DNA of 64,000 nucleotides. Origin: Talpa occidentalis (Eukaryota > Chordata > Mammalia > Eulipotyphla > Talpidae). Positions within the stretch are counted from its first letter, which is position 1. The number at the start of each line of letters is the position of its first letter. Location of the stretch: positions 58,381,361-58,445,360 of the forward strand of contig NW_023605194.1 of assembly GCF_014898055.3 (NCBI RefSeq). Reading direction: 5' to 3'. The notes beneath the pieces are model-generated. The model worked only from the letters and a program-made list of their open reading frames with translations. It was not told the origin of the DNA and did not search any database. Position numbers and translations under genes: made by a program. Below, piece after piece: positions 22,784 to 35,007 of this stretch.

Positions 22784-23090
22784 TTTTTTTTTTTTAAATA
22801 GAGGCATGTTTTATTTATTTATTTGTTTGTTTGTTTTGTTTATACATGCACTGGGTACAGTCAGAAGCACGGAAGGGTGAGAGAATTCACCAGAGCCAGA
22901 GCAGGGAGTAGAACAGGCAGAAGGACCGAAGTACACTGCTGAGGGGAGCAGCGGGCGGCAGGAAAGGTCTGTGCGCCATGTGGGACCCTCCTTCCGTGGC
23001 CGGGGAGCAGCCGGGGATCCAATCAGTGCTGCAGAGGCCGCGGGCAGCTTCGCAACCCAGCACTCAACAGCTGCGCCACCGGGGAGGCCC
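22784..23090 (-). mobile_element. tRNA-headed T+ SINE, subfamily II, with extended tail
   Basis: Reverse copy with a long variable TTTA/TTTG-rich tail (22784-22842) and a CpG-rich head ending ctgcgccaccggggaggccc. It has a small local duplication near the B box ('ggccggggagcagccggggatcc'). Confidence 0.88.
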
Positions 23091-23285
23091 GATCTTATTT
23101 GCTATGATATATATATATATATTTTTTTCAAGTTTCCATTGCCCTATAAATATTTCTAGCCCATATCATTTATTTCATTTATTTGACTACTTATTTCAGT
23201 GTCTTTTCAACCTAAAACTCATCAAACAGAATTAGAAAGCATAAACTTACACTCACAAATGCATAATAAAAGACAAATACTAACT

Positions 23286-23385
23286 TTTTTTTTAATTAAT
23301 AAATTTTATTTTTATATTCCCCATACAATTGCAATCCCCCCATTCTGACCCCAATCCCTCCCCTCCCGCCCCCCAGTTGGCCAAC
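23286..23385 (-). mobile_element. Short L1 3'-end fragment
   Basis: A T-rich tract is followed by 'atattccccatacaattgca' and 'ttctgaccccaatccctcccctcc', the same 3' terminus as the L1 at 30.9 kb. It is a very short 5'-truncated insertion. Confidence 0.78.
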
Positions 23386-23849
23386 TATATTCTGTAAGAA
23401 ATACAAATATAAATACACTTGTCCTAAAAAATTTAACAAAATTTACTGCAAAGAATTTCAGTAACAAAGCAGAAAATAGGGGAGGTAGCATTATACTAAC
23501 TCATAAAATATACTTTTTAGTAATGAATATTAAGTCTACTTTGAGAACCTGAGGTTTATTAGGAAGTCATGTATTCAGCTTTGTGCTTATATCACTTCAA
23601 AATATCACCAGCAGAGGGAGTAAATAATTTAAAAATTAAATTAATTTTGATCTACTTTATTTTTAACTTGTATAGAGATCAACCCGTCTATTTCTACAAA
23701 ATACTCGTGGCTTTGTAAAGTCACTATATGATTTATGCAAGTTTTACAACTATATCAGACACACAGAAAAATACAAAATAAAACTAAGTATAATTTGTAC
23801 CTTTCTTACTAATCTAAAACATAAGCACATATGTTATAAAAAGAACATT
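23386..23849. other. Unassigned AT-rich sequence
   Basis: No gene or named repeat was seen. Confidence 0.3.
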
Positions 23850-24059
23850 GACCTGAAGCAAACAGACTTAGATTTTCCTATTCATGCCCACTTCTTTCTC
23901 ACCCTGAGACTCGGAGTAAACCACCTAATTTTCCTACGCCTCACTGTTTCTTGTCTTCTAAATGGAAGCAATAAATCAGAGAGATAGAATGTCACAGAAC
24001 ATCTCTGGGAGAATTAAAAATGATAATGTGAAGTAATTCGCTGAAGTGCCAATAAGACA
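23850..24059 (-). repeat. MIR relic, interrupted downstream by an LTR
   Basis: 'accctgagactcggagtaaaccacctaattttcctacgcctcactgtttcttgtcttctaaatggaagcaataa' parallels the reverse MIR core. The LTR at 24060 inserted at its right edge. Confidence 0.5.
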
Positions 24060-24417
24060 TGGCACAGGTTCTCGATGGACCCAGGCAGATGGGTAAAGGA
24101 GGAGTCCTGGAGCCCTTTTTCAGGCTTTTAATGATCTTTCTACACCACTTGTAGCGAGGCAACCAGGTGCAGGGCAGGTAGGGGACCAGCGGGCCAGGAG
24201 GCTGGCAGGCCTCCCAGCCTCCTAGCCCCCAGAGAATCGTTACTCTCTCTGAGCTCTCTGGCATTCTCTCCTGGTCTCTCTGGTGGTCTCTACTGCACTC
24301 CACCAAACGATCTTCTGCTCCGTCCAGGCCTCTGCTGCCACCCTTATATGCTCTGTCTCTCGGCTCCAGTGCGCCCACTCACACATGCCTACACCTCACT
24401 CCAGATGTCTGCCATCA
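24060..24417 (-). mobile_element. Solo LTR of an endogenous retrovirus-like element
   Basis: A 358-bp unit whose minus-strand reading begins TGATGGCAGACATC and ends CCTGTGCCA, so it has TG...CA ends with short inverted termini. It is flanked by a 4-bp GACA duplication (24056-24059 and 24418-24421). In that orientation a TATA-like CATATAAGG and, further on, ATTAAA lie in the order promoter then polyadenylation signal. The 4-bp duplication fits class I (gammaretrovirus-like) elements. No internal sequence remains, so recombination between LTRs is inferred. The 128-codon minus-strand frame 23992-24378 is a shadow. Confidence 0.65.
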
Positions 24418-25163
24418 GACATGTGTATTAGAGAACAGGTATCAATCATAGATGCTAATGGTGGTAGGGCAGAAAAATCTGATAACTTCCATTTACCCTC
24501 CATTAGCAGTAATAAATATAAGGGGTTTTACTTTCTTAGCTTTCACTATATATGTGCAATGTACCTCAAAACAAATGTCATTCCCTCCACAAAGATGTCC
24601 TTTTTTCTTCTCCATTGTCTCAGTCACTTCTGCACCATCTCATAATATATTTCCAACTTTGTAATGCATTTTGTAAATCTGAAGCAAGTTAGAGTGTCAA
24701 ATGGAGCAAACTAAAGAAGAATATCTATAAAAATATGACTTTCCCCAATTTCAATATAAAATAACATGAGTAGTAAGATATTTTTCAGTCAAGGTATTCT
24801 CAAAAGCATGCAACACATTCCTGAACTCAGGTTCCAACTTTATTAGGAAGGCCTTTTCTTGCCTAATTCTTCTTTGCGAGTTTCACCTTTAGGGAACGCA
24901 AACCCAAAGTCCCCAGTTACTATTTTTAATTCAGGCTCACAGTTTCATCATCGGTAATGCTCATCTTTAATCTTATTATTGTCAGTAACAGTGATGGCAC
25001 TGTGTGCACATGCACACATGCAGACACATCTAAAAAGCAGAATTTTATTCTCATAGTTCAGTTACTCCTTTAGAGGATAAACTTGTTTTCCTAACCTTAT
25101 TATTTGCAAGGTCACCCTTTAACTAGGTTTTAGCAATTCATGTTTTATACAGAGCAACACAAT
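24418..25163. other. Unassigned sequence
   Basis: Short open frames at 24283-24664 have no motif. Part of it (24830-24990) may be an L2 relic, but I could not confirm this. Confidence 0.3.
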
Positions 25164-25174
25164 GCTTTTTATTT

Positions 25175-25434
25175 TTTTAAAGATTTATTTATTTATACAA
25201 ACACTGGGGTACAGGCCAGAGGTGCGGGAGGGTGATAGAATTCATCAGAGACAGAGCAGGGAGCAGAACAGGCAGAAGGGCCAAAATACACCGCTGAGGG
25301 GAGCAAAGGGCGAGGCAGGAGAGGTCTGCCACGCCATGTGGGAATCTCCCTGGCTGGCCGGGAATCGAACTGGCTCTACAGAGGCTGCGGACAGCTTCAC
25401 AGCACTGAGCTCAAACCGCTGCGCCACCGGGAAG
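25175..25434 (-). mobile_element. tRNA-headed T+ SINE, subfamily II-like
   Basis: Reverse copy ending ctgcgccaccgggaagg. A perfect 11-bp duplication GCTTTTTATTT flanks it (25164-25174 and 25435-25445). The overlapping 144-codon frame 25162-25596 is an artefact of the SINE. Confidence 0.92.
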
Positions 25435-25501
25435 GCTTTTTATTTCCTCACCTGCACAGAATTTCAAATCGTGCCCCATAGGCTCACTGCAAATAGGACT
25501 T

Positions 25502-26640
25502 TTTTGTTTTGTTTTAATATTTCTCATTGTTTTTATTTTTTACATCATTGTTCATTTTTAAACAATATTTGCTTCCCTCCATCCCCTCAGTTGTAGACCC
25601 CAGAGAGATTCCTTCACCAATGCACCCGTGCACCATCACCTCAGTCCCATGTGCTCATCCCTCCCTCCCTCTGATCCCTCTCCCTCCTCCCCTGCAGTAT
25701 GTCTCTGGTTTATAATTGTCAGTCATTGCTTTGTTGTGTTTTGTACTGTTATTATTTTTTTACACTGATGTCTTATTGGATTTCCTTATATTCCTGCTAT
25801 AAGTGAAACCTTCCGATATTTTTCTTTTTCCTTCTGGCTTATTTCACTGAGCATAATTCCATCTAGCTCCATCCACATTGCTGCGAATGGCATGAGTTTA
25901 TCTTTTTTGATTGCTGAATATTTTTCTATTGTGTATATATACCACATCCTCTAGATCCAGTCATCTATTTTTGGGCATTTGGGTTGTTTCCAGGTTTTAC
26001 CTATTGTAAATAGTGCTGCAATAAACATAGGGGTATAGGTGGTGTTTTGAATCAATGTTTTTTTCTCCTTTGGGTAAATCCCTAGGAGTGGAATTGCCAG
26101 GTCCAGGTCCTATGGTAGGTCTATTTTTAGTAGACTGAGGAACCTCCAGATAGCTTTCCATAGTGGTTGGACCAGTTTGCACTCCCTCTAGCAATGCAGG
26201 AGAGTTCCTTTTTTACCACATCCTTGCCAACAATTGTTCTTGCTTGTTTTTTTGATATGTGCCATTCTTACTGGTGTAAGGTAGCATACATCACAATATC
26301 TTTAAAGACTCATCACCCAAAGCAAAGAAAGTCAAGGAAAAGATAAACACCTGGGATTACATCAAACTGAAAAGCTTCTGCACAGCAAAATAGACATTAA
26401 CCAAAACAGAGAGACACCCCACTGATAGGGAAAAAATCTTTGCACTCCAGTCAACTGGTAAGGGACTGATCACAAAGATATACAAAGAACTCACAAGACT
26501 CAACAAAAACAAAATAAACAATCCAGTCAAGAAATGGGCAGAAGAACTTAAAAGACATTTCTCCAAAGAGGAAATGCAAATGGCCAACAGGCATATGAAA
26601 AAATGTTCAACATCCCTTATAATCAGGGAAATGCAAATCA
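25502..26640 (-). mobile_element. L1 insertion with 5' inversion (twin priming)
   Basis: From 25502 to about 26290 the sequence is L1 3' UTR and ORF2 end in reverse ('ttctggcttatttcactgagcat', 'tttgggcatttgggttgtttcc'). From about 26291 to 26640 it is an upstream ORF2 segment in forward orientation ('cacctgggattacatcaaactg', 'aaatggccaacaggcatatg'). The two parts meet near the same ORF2 position. The outer flanks AATAGGACTT (25492-25501) and AATAAGACTT (26641-26650) are the target-site duplication. ORF2 encodes endonuclease and reverse transcriptase, but only fragments remain here and they are not functional. Confidence 0.85.
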
Positions 26641-26650
26641 AATAAGACTT

Positions 26651-27560
26651 AAGTGGTGATTCATTTATCTGCTAATTGTCAGGGCCATAACCCCACAAAT
26701 CACTAGAGCTTTGAATGTATTTCTTTTAAAGATTTATTTAAGCATTTTAGAAAAATTGGCAATCTTCTCTCTAGCATCCTTGGACTGAAAAGGGCTTTTC
26801 TATATTTCTAGTAATATATGTGAAGTGAAATAATTGGAGGGGATTCTGAGGAATGTGGATCTGAGAGTTAAGTTTGGGAAAGAGGATCTTTTTTATTGAA
26901 AGCTTGTGATTTCCATTTAACTTTACAACTTTTGATTCCCCAAAAAAACTTTACAACTTTTGATTTCCCAAAACAAGCAGAAGTATGAATGAGACTTCTT
27001 TAGTTCTATAACTGAGAATGGTGTGTGCCCAAATCTGACTGGGAATTCTTCAGTAAATATGAATGAGAACACAAAGAATATGAATACTTAACATGTAATG
27101 ACTGCAGAAGCCACAGTGTAGGAAACTCAGAGAACAGAAACTTCCTGAACCTCAAACACTATAAATTAATTGACAGAAACAAAAATTTATTGATGTTTTG
27201 CTATTTCTTTTATTTTTGTTCCTGGAACTTCTATTAAGTTGTATTAATCTACTGAGAGTAGGAAGTAATATATGCTCTGATCAGCAAAATGTTTTTTTTT
27301 TTCTCTTTTTTGTAGTTCTTTCTCCCTTCCCTATACTATTTATTTTAAAAAAAATCAAACTTTTGGAAAAGTTGAGGAAATAATACAATCAATAGCTGTT
27401 CTACATCTAAAAAATCCCCTTGCCCACTGCCACTTTGGATCAATCATTTGACAATAAGTTGCAGACATTGTGATCCTTCAACCCTAAATATTTCAGCAAC
27501 TATAGCCTAAGTAAAACATTTTCTTATGTAAAAACTTTATAATTATCACATGCATGAGAA
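26651..27560. other. Unassigned sequence with a small tandem duplication
   Basis: A 29-bp unit with core CTTTACAACTTTTGATT is repeated twice between about 26919 and 26975. Otherwise nothing was recognised. Confidence 0.4.
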
Positions 27561-27643
27561 CTGACACACCGCCATTTATCAAAAATGCGCCATTTATCAA
27601 ATGACACAACGCCATTAAATGACACGCCATTTATTAAAAATGC
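27561..27643. repeat. Irregular CGCCATTTAT tandem repeat
   Basis: The motif CGCCATT(TAT) recurs four times, separated by 'caaaaatg' and 'gacacaa' modules, in an irregular 83-bp array. Confidence 0.8.
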
Positions 27644-27780
27644 AATTCAGTTCATATGCAAGTTTCCACATGTGCTTCAGAATTATCCTTTATTCTCCCC
27701 CCCCCCCACTCCAGGATACAAAGTTCACACATTGCATTTGGTTGTCATGTCTCTTTGTTTTCATTTCTTTCTTTCTTTCA

Positions 27781-28251
27781 TGTTGCATCGGACACCACCA
27801 CACTGACAAATGGGAGTCATGGAGCAGGCTACATAATGCAGGATGCTACTGAAGAGCAAGATCCTGGCCCTTTTATTGACACACATAATTGGTTGTAAGG
27901 AGATTAAGGAAAGGGGAGGGGTATAGAAGATTAGGGATTGTGAGTCTGCCCTCCAGGCACTTCATATCTACTTGATGACACACCTTAATCCTCCCCCATG
28001 GTTCTACTCTTATCAACAAGGCGCTCCACTGATCAGCTTCTGGGATCCCTTGTCTTACATCAGTCCTCGGCCCCCCCCGGACGTTCTTGCTCAAACCTCT
28101 TGATGTATAAATCTGGAGTATGTGTTATGCATCGGTCCTTAGCCCCTGATTGAAGGGTTGGGCTCCTGTTCCTAACTGGCCTGACCACTTTGACCTTGTT
28201 TAGGTGACAAAATAGTGGCCAAATAGGCTGCCTAGGAGTAGCAGACCCACA
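27781..28251 (-). mobile_element. Probable solo LTR
   Basis: Minus-strand reading starts TGTGGGTCTGCTACTCC and ends CCGATGCAACA. It has a promoter- or polyadenylation-like GTGTCAATAAAAGGGCC in the 3' third, unlike the AT-rich flanks. No target duplication could be fixed, so the ends are approximate. An alternative is an unrecognised DNA or LTR repeat fragment. Short frames on both strands here are shadows. Confidence 0.45.
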
Positions 28252-28269
28252 CTTTTATTATTTTTTATT

Positions 28270-30930
28270 GGGTTAATGTTGGTTTAAACACTGTGTATGA
28301 TTTGGAGGTATAAATTCACTATATTTGTGTATGTGTTTATATATCTTCTTATATATGTCTAATCTTGGACACTCAGGTTGTTTCCATAACTTGGGTAATG
28401 TCAATAGAGCAGTCATTGACATAGAAGGGCATAAATTCCTTCCAATTAGTATTTTGCAATTGCTGGATCCTACAGGTCTATTTTTTTTTTTTTAAGATTT
28501 ATTTATTTATTTATATAAGCACTGGGTACAGTCAGAAGTGCGGGAGGGTGAGAGAATTCACCAGAGCCAGAGTAGGGAGCAGAATAGGTAGACTGATGAA
28601 ATACACTGCTGAGGGGAGCAGCAGGCACGGCAGGAGAGGTTTGCATGCCATGTGGGACCCTCGCAGGCGGCTGGAGATAGAACCAGTGCTGCAGAGGTTG
28701 CAGGCAGCTTTGCAGCCCAAAGCTCAAACACTGAGCCACTGGGGAGGCCCCTTATAGGTCCATTTTTAATATTTGGAGAGAATTCCATATTTCTTTCCAT
28801 AATGGCTGGACCAGTCTACATTTCCACCAATATGTAATGACATGAGGTTCCTTTTTTTCCACACTATTGCCAAGACTTGTTTTTTTGTTTATTTGTTTTG
28901 ATGTGGACAATTCTAATATGACTGTCATGTAATATCTCACTGTGGTTTTTATTTGCATTTCCCTGATAAGTGGTGATGTGCATTTTTTCATGTGCCTGTT
29001 GGCCATCTGTACATCTTCCTCAGAAAAGTGTCTATTTAACTCTTCCTCCCATGTAATTGAGTCATTTGTTTTCTTTTAGTTGATTAAATTCTTTGCAGAT
29101 CTTTAATAGCAGCCCATTCCCAGTTGTAGAGTGTGCAAATATTTGCTTCTATTCAACAGGGTATATTTTTGTAATAATAGCTTCTTTTGTTGTGAAGAAG
29201 GATTTTAGTTTTATGTATTACCATATATTTTTTTGCCCTTTATGTCATAGGTAACCCCAAAGACATCCATGAAGCCAATGTCATGAAGTATTTTACCTAT
29301 GTTTTCTTGTATGTATTGTATGGTTTCAGATCTTAAGTCTTTAATTCATTTTGAATGAACTGTTTTATACCATGTGGGTATTTAGTTTCCTAACATAATT
29401 TAAGACCCTTTTCCTTTCATCAATGTATCTTTTGGCTCTTTTAACTGTCCATATATGTGTGAGTTTATTTCTGGACTCTCAATTTTATTCCATTCATCTG
29501 TGTGTCTATATTTATTCAAATACATATTTTTATTGATTACTGCATCTTTGTAATTTAAAGTATGGGAGTGTGATACTATCATTCTTTTTTTGTCAGGATT
29601 GCTTTGGCTACATTGGGTCTTTTGTGGATCCATAAAAATATCAGTAATGTATTTGCTATTAGAAGAACAACATTGAAACTTAAAGATCACATTAAATCTG
29701 TATATTGCTTTAGGTAAGATGGTCATTTCAACAATGTTAATTCTTCAAATCCATAAGCATATACTATTTTTCTATTTCTTTGTGTCTTCCATTTGTTTCT
29801 AAAATATCTTATAGTTTTCATTGTACTGGTCCTTCACCTCCTTGGATAAGTTTATTCCTAGGCATTTCATTCTTTTTGCTGTTTGTAGAGGGGTCATTTT
29901 CTTGATTTCCAGTTCATTGTTTGCATATAATACTATAATTAAATTTTATAGCCTGTCACTTTTCTGTACTGATTTTTTTGTTTCTAATAGTTTTTTAATG
30001 GTGTCTACATATATTACTCTCCTACATATATTGCTTTTCTACAAAAAGTGATAGTCTTATTTCTTATTTTCCAAATTGGATTCCTTCTATATTTTTCCCT
30101 TGCCTAATTTCTCTTGATATGACTTCCAATATTATGTTGAATATCAATGGTGACATGGAAATCCTTGCATTGTTCCTGCTCTTAGAGGTAAAGTATTCAA
30201 ATTTCACCATTGAAAATGATGTTAGCTGTAGGTTGGTCATTTATGGCCTTTATTTTATAATAAAGACTGTTTATTGATATGCTGAATTGCATAGATTGAT
30301 TTGTGAATGGTGACCATTCTGAATCCCTGGAATAAATCTCACTTGGTCATGATGTATGATGTTTTAACTGTATTGTTGAATTCCTTTTCTAAGATTTTGT
30401 TGAGGATTTTTGCACCTGTTGTTCATCATGGATATTAGTCTCTAATTTGTGTGTGTGTGTGTATTTGCGTGTCTTTGTGATGTCCTTATCTGCTTTTGGT
30501 ATAAGAGTAATGGTGGCCTCATGAAATGTATTTGGAAGCATTCTTTCCACTATAAGTTTTTGAAAATTTTGAGAGGGGTAAGTATTAGTTTCTCTCTGAA
30601 GGGTGGTAGAAATCACTAGTGAAACCAACCATCTGGTCTTGAACATTTTTGGGAGGAGAACTTTGATAGCTGTTTAAATTTTCATACTTTTAACAATCAG
30701 TTCAGGTTTTCTATTTCTTCTTGACTCAATCTGTAAGGCTGTAGCCTTTAAAAATTTGTCCATTTCTTCTAGGTTGTCCAATTTATGGATATAAAGATGT
30801 TCACAATAGATTTGTATGATCATATGTATTTTGAAATGTCTATTGTATCTTCTCTTTTGCTTCTGATTCTATTTATTCACCATTTTAACCTTTTTTTCTA
30901 ACCTTTTTTTGGTTTCATTTTTTTTGTTAA
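28270..30930 (-). mobile_element. Older L1, 3' half (continues at 36297-39090)
   Basis: Reverse-orientation L1: the ORF2 C-terminal region ('ggctggaccagtctacatttccacc', 'cctgttggccatctgtac'), then reverse transcriptase-region sequence up to about 30900 ('tgtcatttatggcctttat' and 'gaatccctggaataaatctcacttggtcatgatg'). The frame is heavily broken. A SINE sits inside it at 28484-28751 and a younger L1 interrupts it at 30931. Small frames at 29400-29726 and 30389-30646 are ORF2 remnants. Confidence 0.85.
28484..28751 (-). mobile_element. tRNA-headed T+ SINE, subfamily II
   Basis: Reverse copy with 'actgggtacagtcagaagtgcgg' near the tail and 'gagccactggggaggcccc' at the head. Flanks 'tacaggtctatttt' (from 28471) and 'tataggtccatttt' (from 28753) form a diverged target-site duplication drawn from the host L1. 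Confidence 0.9.
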
Positions 30931-31136
30931 AACCAGAAAATTTTATTTATTTTTTTATTATTATTTTTTTTTATTTTTATATTCCCCATACAATTGTGAC
31001 CCCCTTATTTTGACCCCAATCCCTCCCCTCCCCACTCCTCACCCCTCATAGAGTGTTACTGGTTCATGGTTGTTTGTTGATTTTGATTTTCACTTTCTTA
31101 TAGTTATTCTTTTTACTGGTCCCTTATTTAAGTTTT
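30931..31136 (-). other. L1 3' UTR and tail
   Basis: Lies between the ORF2 stop and the A tail. The terminal signature 'atattccccatacaattgtg' followed by 'accccaatccctcccctcc' recurs in the short insertions at 9971 and 23286, and in forward form at about 42010, so these belong to one L1 family. Confidence 0.8.
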
Positions 31137-34100
31137 CTAGATTCCTGCTATGAGTGAGACCATCTGGTATTTTTCTTTTTCTTTCTGGCTTATTTCGCTG
31201 AGCATGATCCCTTCCAGCGTCATCCATGTTGCTGCAAAGTGCATGTGTTTATCTTTTTTGAATGCTGAGTAATATTCCATGGTTTATATGTACCCCATCT
31301 TCTCGATCCAGTCATCTATTTTTGGGCATTTGGGTTGTTTCCAAAGCTTAGCTATTGTAAACACTGCTGCTATGAACATAGGGGTGCAGGTGCTCTTTGG
31401 AATTGATGTTTCTGTGTCCTTTGGGTAAATACCTAGGAGTGGAATTGCTGGATCATATGGAAGCTCTATGTTTAGTAGGTCAAGAAACCTCTACACAGAT
31501 CTCCATAGGGGTTGGACCAGTTTGTATTCCGACCAACAGTGCAGGAGAGTTCCTTTTTCTCCACAACCTCGCCAACATTTGTTGTTGCTAGTTTTTTAAT
31601 ATGTGCCATTCTCACTGGTGTAAGATGGTATCTCATGGTAGTTTTGATTTGCATTTCCCTGATTACAAGTGATGTTGATCATTTTTTCATATGCCTGTTG
31701 GCCATTTGTATTTCCTCTTCAGAGAAGTTTCTTTTTAGCTCTTCTGCCCATTTTTTGACTGGATTATTTTCTTTGTTTGTGTTGAGTCTCATCAGCTCTT
31801 TGCAGATTTTTGTGATCTGTCATTTATCATTAGTGTTGTGTGCAAAAATGTTCTCCCAGTTGGTGGGGTTTCTCTTTGTTTTGTTATTGTCTCTTTTGCT
31901 GTGCAGAAGTTCTTTAATTTGATGTAGTCCCAGCTGTTTATCTTTGCCTTCACTATCACCACTTTGGGTGATGTGTCTGTAAAGATGTCTTTGATGTGCA
32001 TATCACGTAGTGTTTCACCTATATTTCCTTCTTTGTATTTTATAGTTTCAGGTCTTATGTCTAGTTCTTTAATCCATTTTGAGTTGGTTTTTGTGTATGG
32101 TGTGAGGTAGTGGTCAAGCTTCATTCTTTTGCATGTAGTGACCCAGTTTTCCCAGCACCATTTATTGAACAAACTTTCTTTGCTCCAATGCATATTCTTT
32201 GCTCCTTTGTCAAAGATTAGTTGACCATAAATCTGTGGGTTTATTTCTGGATTTTCTATTTGATTCCATTGGTCTGTGTGTCTGTTCTTGTTCCAATGCC
32301 ATGCAGTTTTGATGATTATGGCTTTGTGGTATAGTTTGGAGCCTGGGAGTGTGATGCCTCCATTCCCTTCTTTTTTTTCAGAAAAGCTTTGGCTATTCAG
32401 GGTTTTTGGTGATTCCATATGAATTTCATCAATAATTGTTCTATTTCTTTGAAGAATGAGATTGACATTTTTATTGGAATAGCATTGAATCTGTATATTG
32501 CTTTTGGTAGGATGGCCATTTTAATAATGTTGATCCTTCCAATCCATGAGCAGGGGATGTCTTTCCATTTCTTTGTGTCTTCTTCTATTTCTTTTAACAG
32601 TGTTTTATAGTTTTCTTTGTATAGGTCCTTTACCTCTTTTGTTAGATTTATTCCCAAGTATTTGATTTTATTTTTTGTTTCGATAATAAAAGGGATTTTT
32701 TTTTATTTCTTCTTCTTCTTCTTCAGATTTATTGTTTGTGTACAGGAAGGCTACTGACTTTTGCATGTTGAAATTGTATCCTGCCACTTTACTGAACTGA
32801 TTGATGAGTTGAATTAGTCTTTCTGTGGAGTTTTTGGGGTTCTCTATATATATCATCATATCATCTGCAAATAGTGATAGTTTGACTTCTTCTTTTCCTA
32901 TTTGGATTCTTTGTATGTCTTTCTCTTGTCTTATTGCTCTGGCTAGGACTTCCAGTATTATATTGAAAAGCAGTGGTGAGAGTGGACATCCTTGTCTTGT
33001 TCCAGATCTTAATGGAAATGCTTTCAGCTTTTCACCATTGAGAGTGATACTAGCTGTTAGCTTGTCATAGATGGCCTTTATGATGTTGAGGTATGTTCCT
33101 TGTATCCCAAGAATTTCAAGGGCTTTTATCATGAATGGGTGTTGCACTTTGTCAAAACTTTCTCAATATCTATTGATATTATCATATGGTTTTTATATTT
33201 CTTTTTGTTGATGTGTTGGATAACATTGATTGATTTTCGGATGTTGAACCATCCTTGTGTCCCTGGCATGAATCCTACTTGGTCATGGTAAATTATCTTA
33301 TGGTTACATTGTTGGATTCTGATAGCTAAAATTTTATTGAGGATTTTTGCATCAGTGTTCATTAGGGAGACTGGCCTGTAGTTTTCCTTTTTTGTGTTGC
33401 CCTTGTTTGGTTTTGGTATTAGTGTAATGTTGGCTTCATAGAACATGTTTGGTATTATCCCTTCCTTCTCAATTTTTTCGAAGAGTTTGTGAAGGATAGG
33501 CACTAATTCATCTCTGAATGTTTGGTAGAATTCATTTGTAAATCCATCAGGTCCTGGGCTTTTGTTTTTGGGGAGGTTTTTGATTACCATTTCAATTTCG
33601 CTAATTGTAATTGGTCTGTTTAGGTGTTCTATTTCTTCTTTATCTAGCTTTGGGTGATTGTAGAGTTGTAGGAATTTGTCCATCTCCTCTGGATTGTTGA
33701 ACTTGTTTCTATATAACTGTTCATAGTAGTTACTATTATTCTTTCGATTTCTGCTGTGTCTGCTGTGATTTCTCCTCTTTTCATTTATGATCCTGTTTAT
33801 TTGTGCTTTCTCCCTTTTTTTCCTTTGTGAGCCTGGCTAGGGGTTTGTCTATTTTATTTATTTTTTCAAAGAACCAGTTCTTGGTTTCATTGATCTTTTG
33901 GATTGTTTTTTTAGTTTCAATTTCATTTATTTCTGCTTTGGTATTTATTATATCTTTTCTTCTACTGGTATTGGGGTTTTTTTATTGTTCTTTTTCTAGA
34001 TCTTTGAGCTTTGAGATTAGGTTGTTTCTTTGAGTTCTTTCTTGTTTCTTGATGTGAGCCTCTATTGCTATATATTTTCCTCTTATTACTGCTTTTGCTG

Positions 34101-34932
34101 CATCCCATACATTTAGGAAATTGGTGTCCTCCTTATCATTTCATTCAAATAATTTTTTAATTTCTTCTTTGATCTCCTTGTTAGTCCAGTGGTCTTCCAG
34201 AAGTGTGGTTTTCAATCTCTATGATGGAGGAGAGTTTCTTGCCTTCTTTTTATGGTTTATTTCTAGTTTGATGCCTTCATGGTCAGAAAAGATGGTTGGT
34301 ATGATTTCAATCTTGGTACATCTGTTGATGTTTGTCTTGTGTCCCAGTATGTAATCGATCCTGGAGAATGATCCGTGTGCTCTTGAGAAAAATGTATACT
34401 CAGATTTTGGGGGGTTTAGTGATCTATAGATGTCTGTTAAGCCCAAGCGCTCTAGATCCTTATTTAGAGCTTTAGTGTCTTTACTTATTTTTTGTCTCAT
34501 TGATCTATCCATTGTTGATAGTGGTGTGTTGAAGTCTCCCACTACATATGTGTTTTCTCTGATATCTGTTTTCAGAGATGACAATAGTTGTCTGATATAT
34601 TTTGGTGCTCCTTCGTTTGGTGAATATATGTTAATGAGTGTTATTTCTTCTTGAAGTATTGTCCTCTTGATCATAATGTAGTGACCGTTGGGGTCTCTTT
34701 TTATCTTTTTGAGTTTGAATTCTGTTTTATCTGATATAAGTATAGCTGTTCCTGCTTTCTTTTTTGGTCCATTTTCTTGTAGAATTGATTTCCATCTTTT
34801 AACTTTGAGTCTACTTTTATCTTTTGTAGCTAAATGTTAATCCAGCCTGTGACTCTGTGTCTTTTTATTGAAGAGTTTAGTCCATTTACATTTAGAGTTA
34901 ATATTGATATGTTAACATCTGTTTTTGCCATT
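31137..34932 (-). pseudogene. L1 ORF2, disrupted (endonuclease and reverse transcriptase)
   Basis: ORF2 protein normally nicks target DNA with an apurinic-type endonuclease and copies L1 RNA at the nick. Here the minus-strand reading starts at an ATG at 34932 and ends at TAG near 31137, about 1265 codons, the usual length. Endonuclease marks (VVGDFN, SRIDYILG, SDHEGI) lie in 34219-34674. Reverse transcriptase marks follow: KSPGPDGF and NYRPVSLM in 33129-33683, then [11 protein letters not shown] and the catalytic FADDMMIY in 32668-33147. The C-terminal part is at 31792-32657. The pieces sit in different frames with internal stops, so no intact protein is made. It lies about 75 bp after ORF1, as is usual in L1. 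Confidence 0.9.
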
Positions 34933-35007
34933 GTGTTGTCTTTCCTTTGATTTTGTTTATTTATTCTTTTAATAACTTTTTTTTTTTTTTTTGGCCTTCT
35001 TTCATTG

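Noticed and set aside
23992..24378. 128-codon minus-strand frame as a gene
   Set aside because: It lies within the solo LTR and begins in its transcribed part, with no domain.
25162..25596. 144-codon open frame
   Set aside because: It lies over a reverse SINE and the L1 tail. It is not a gene.
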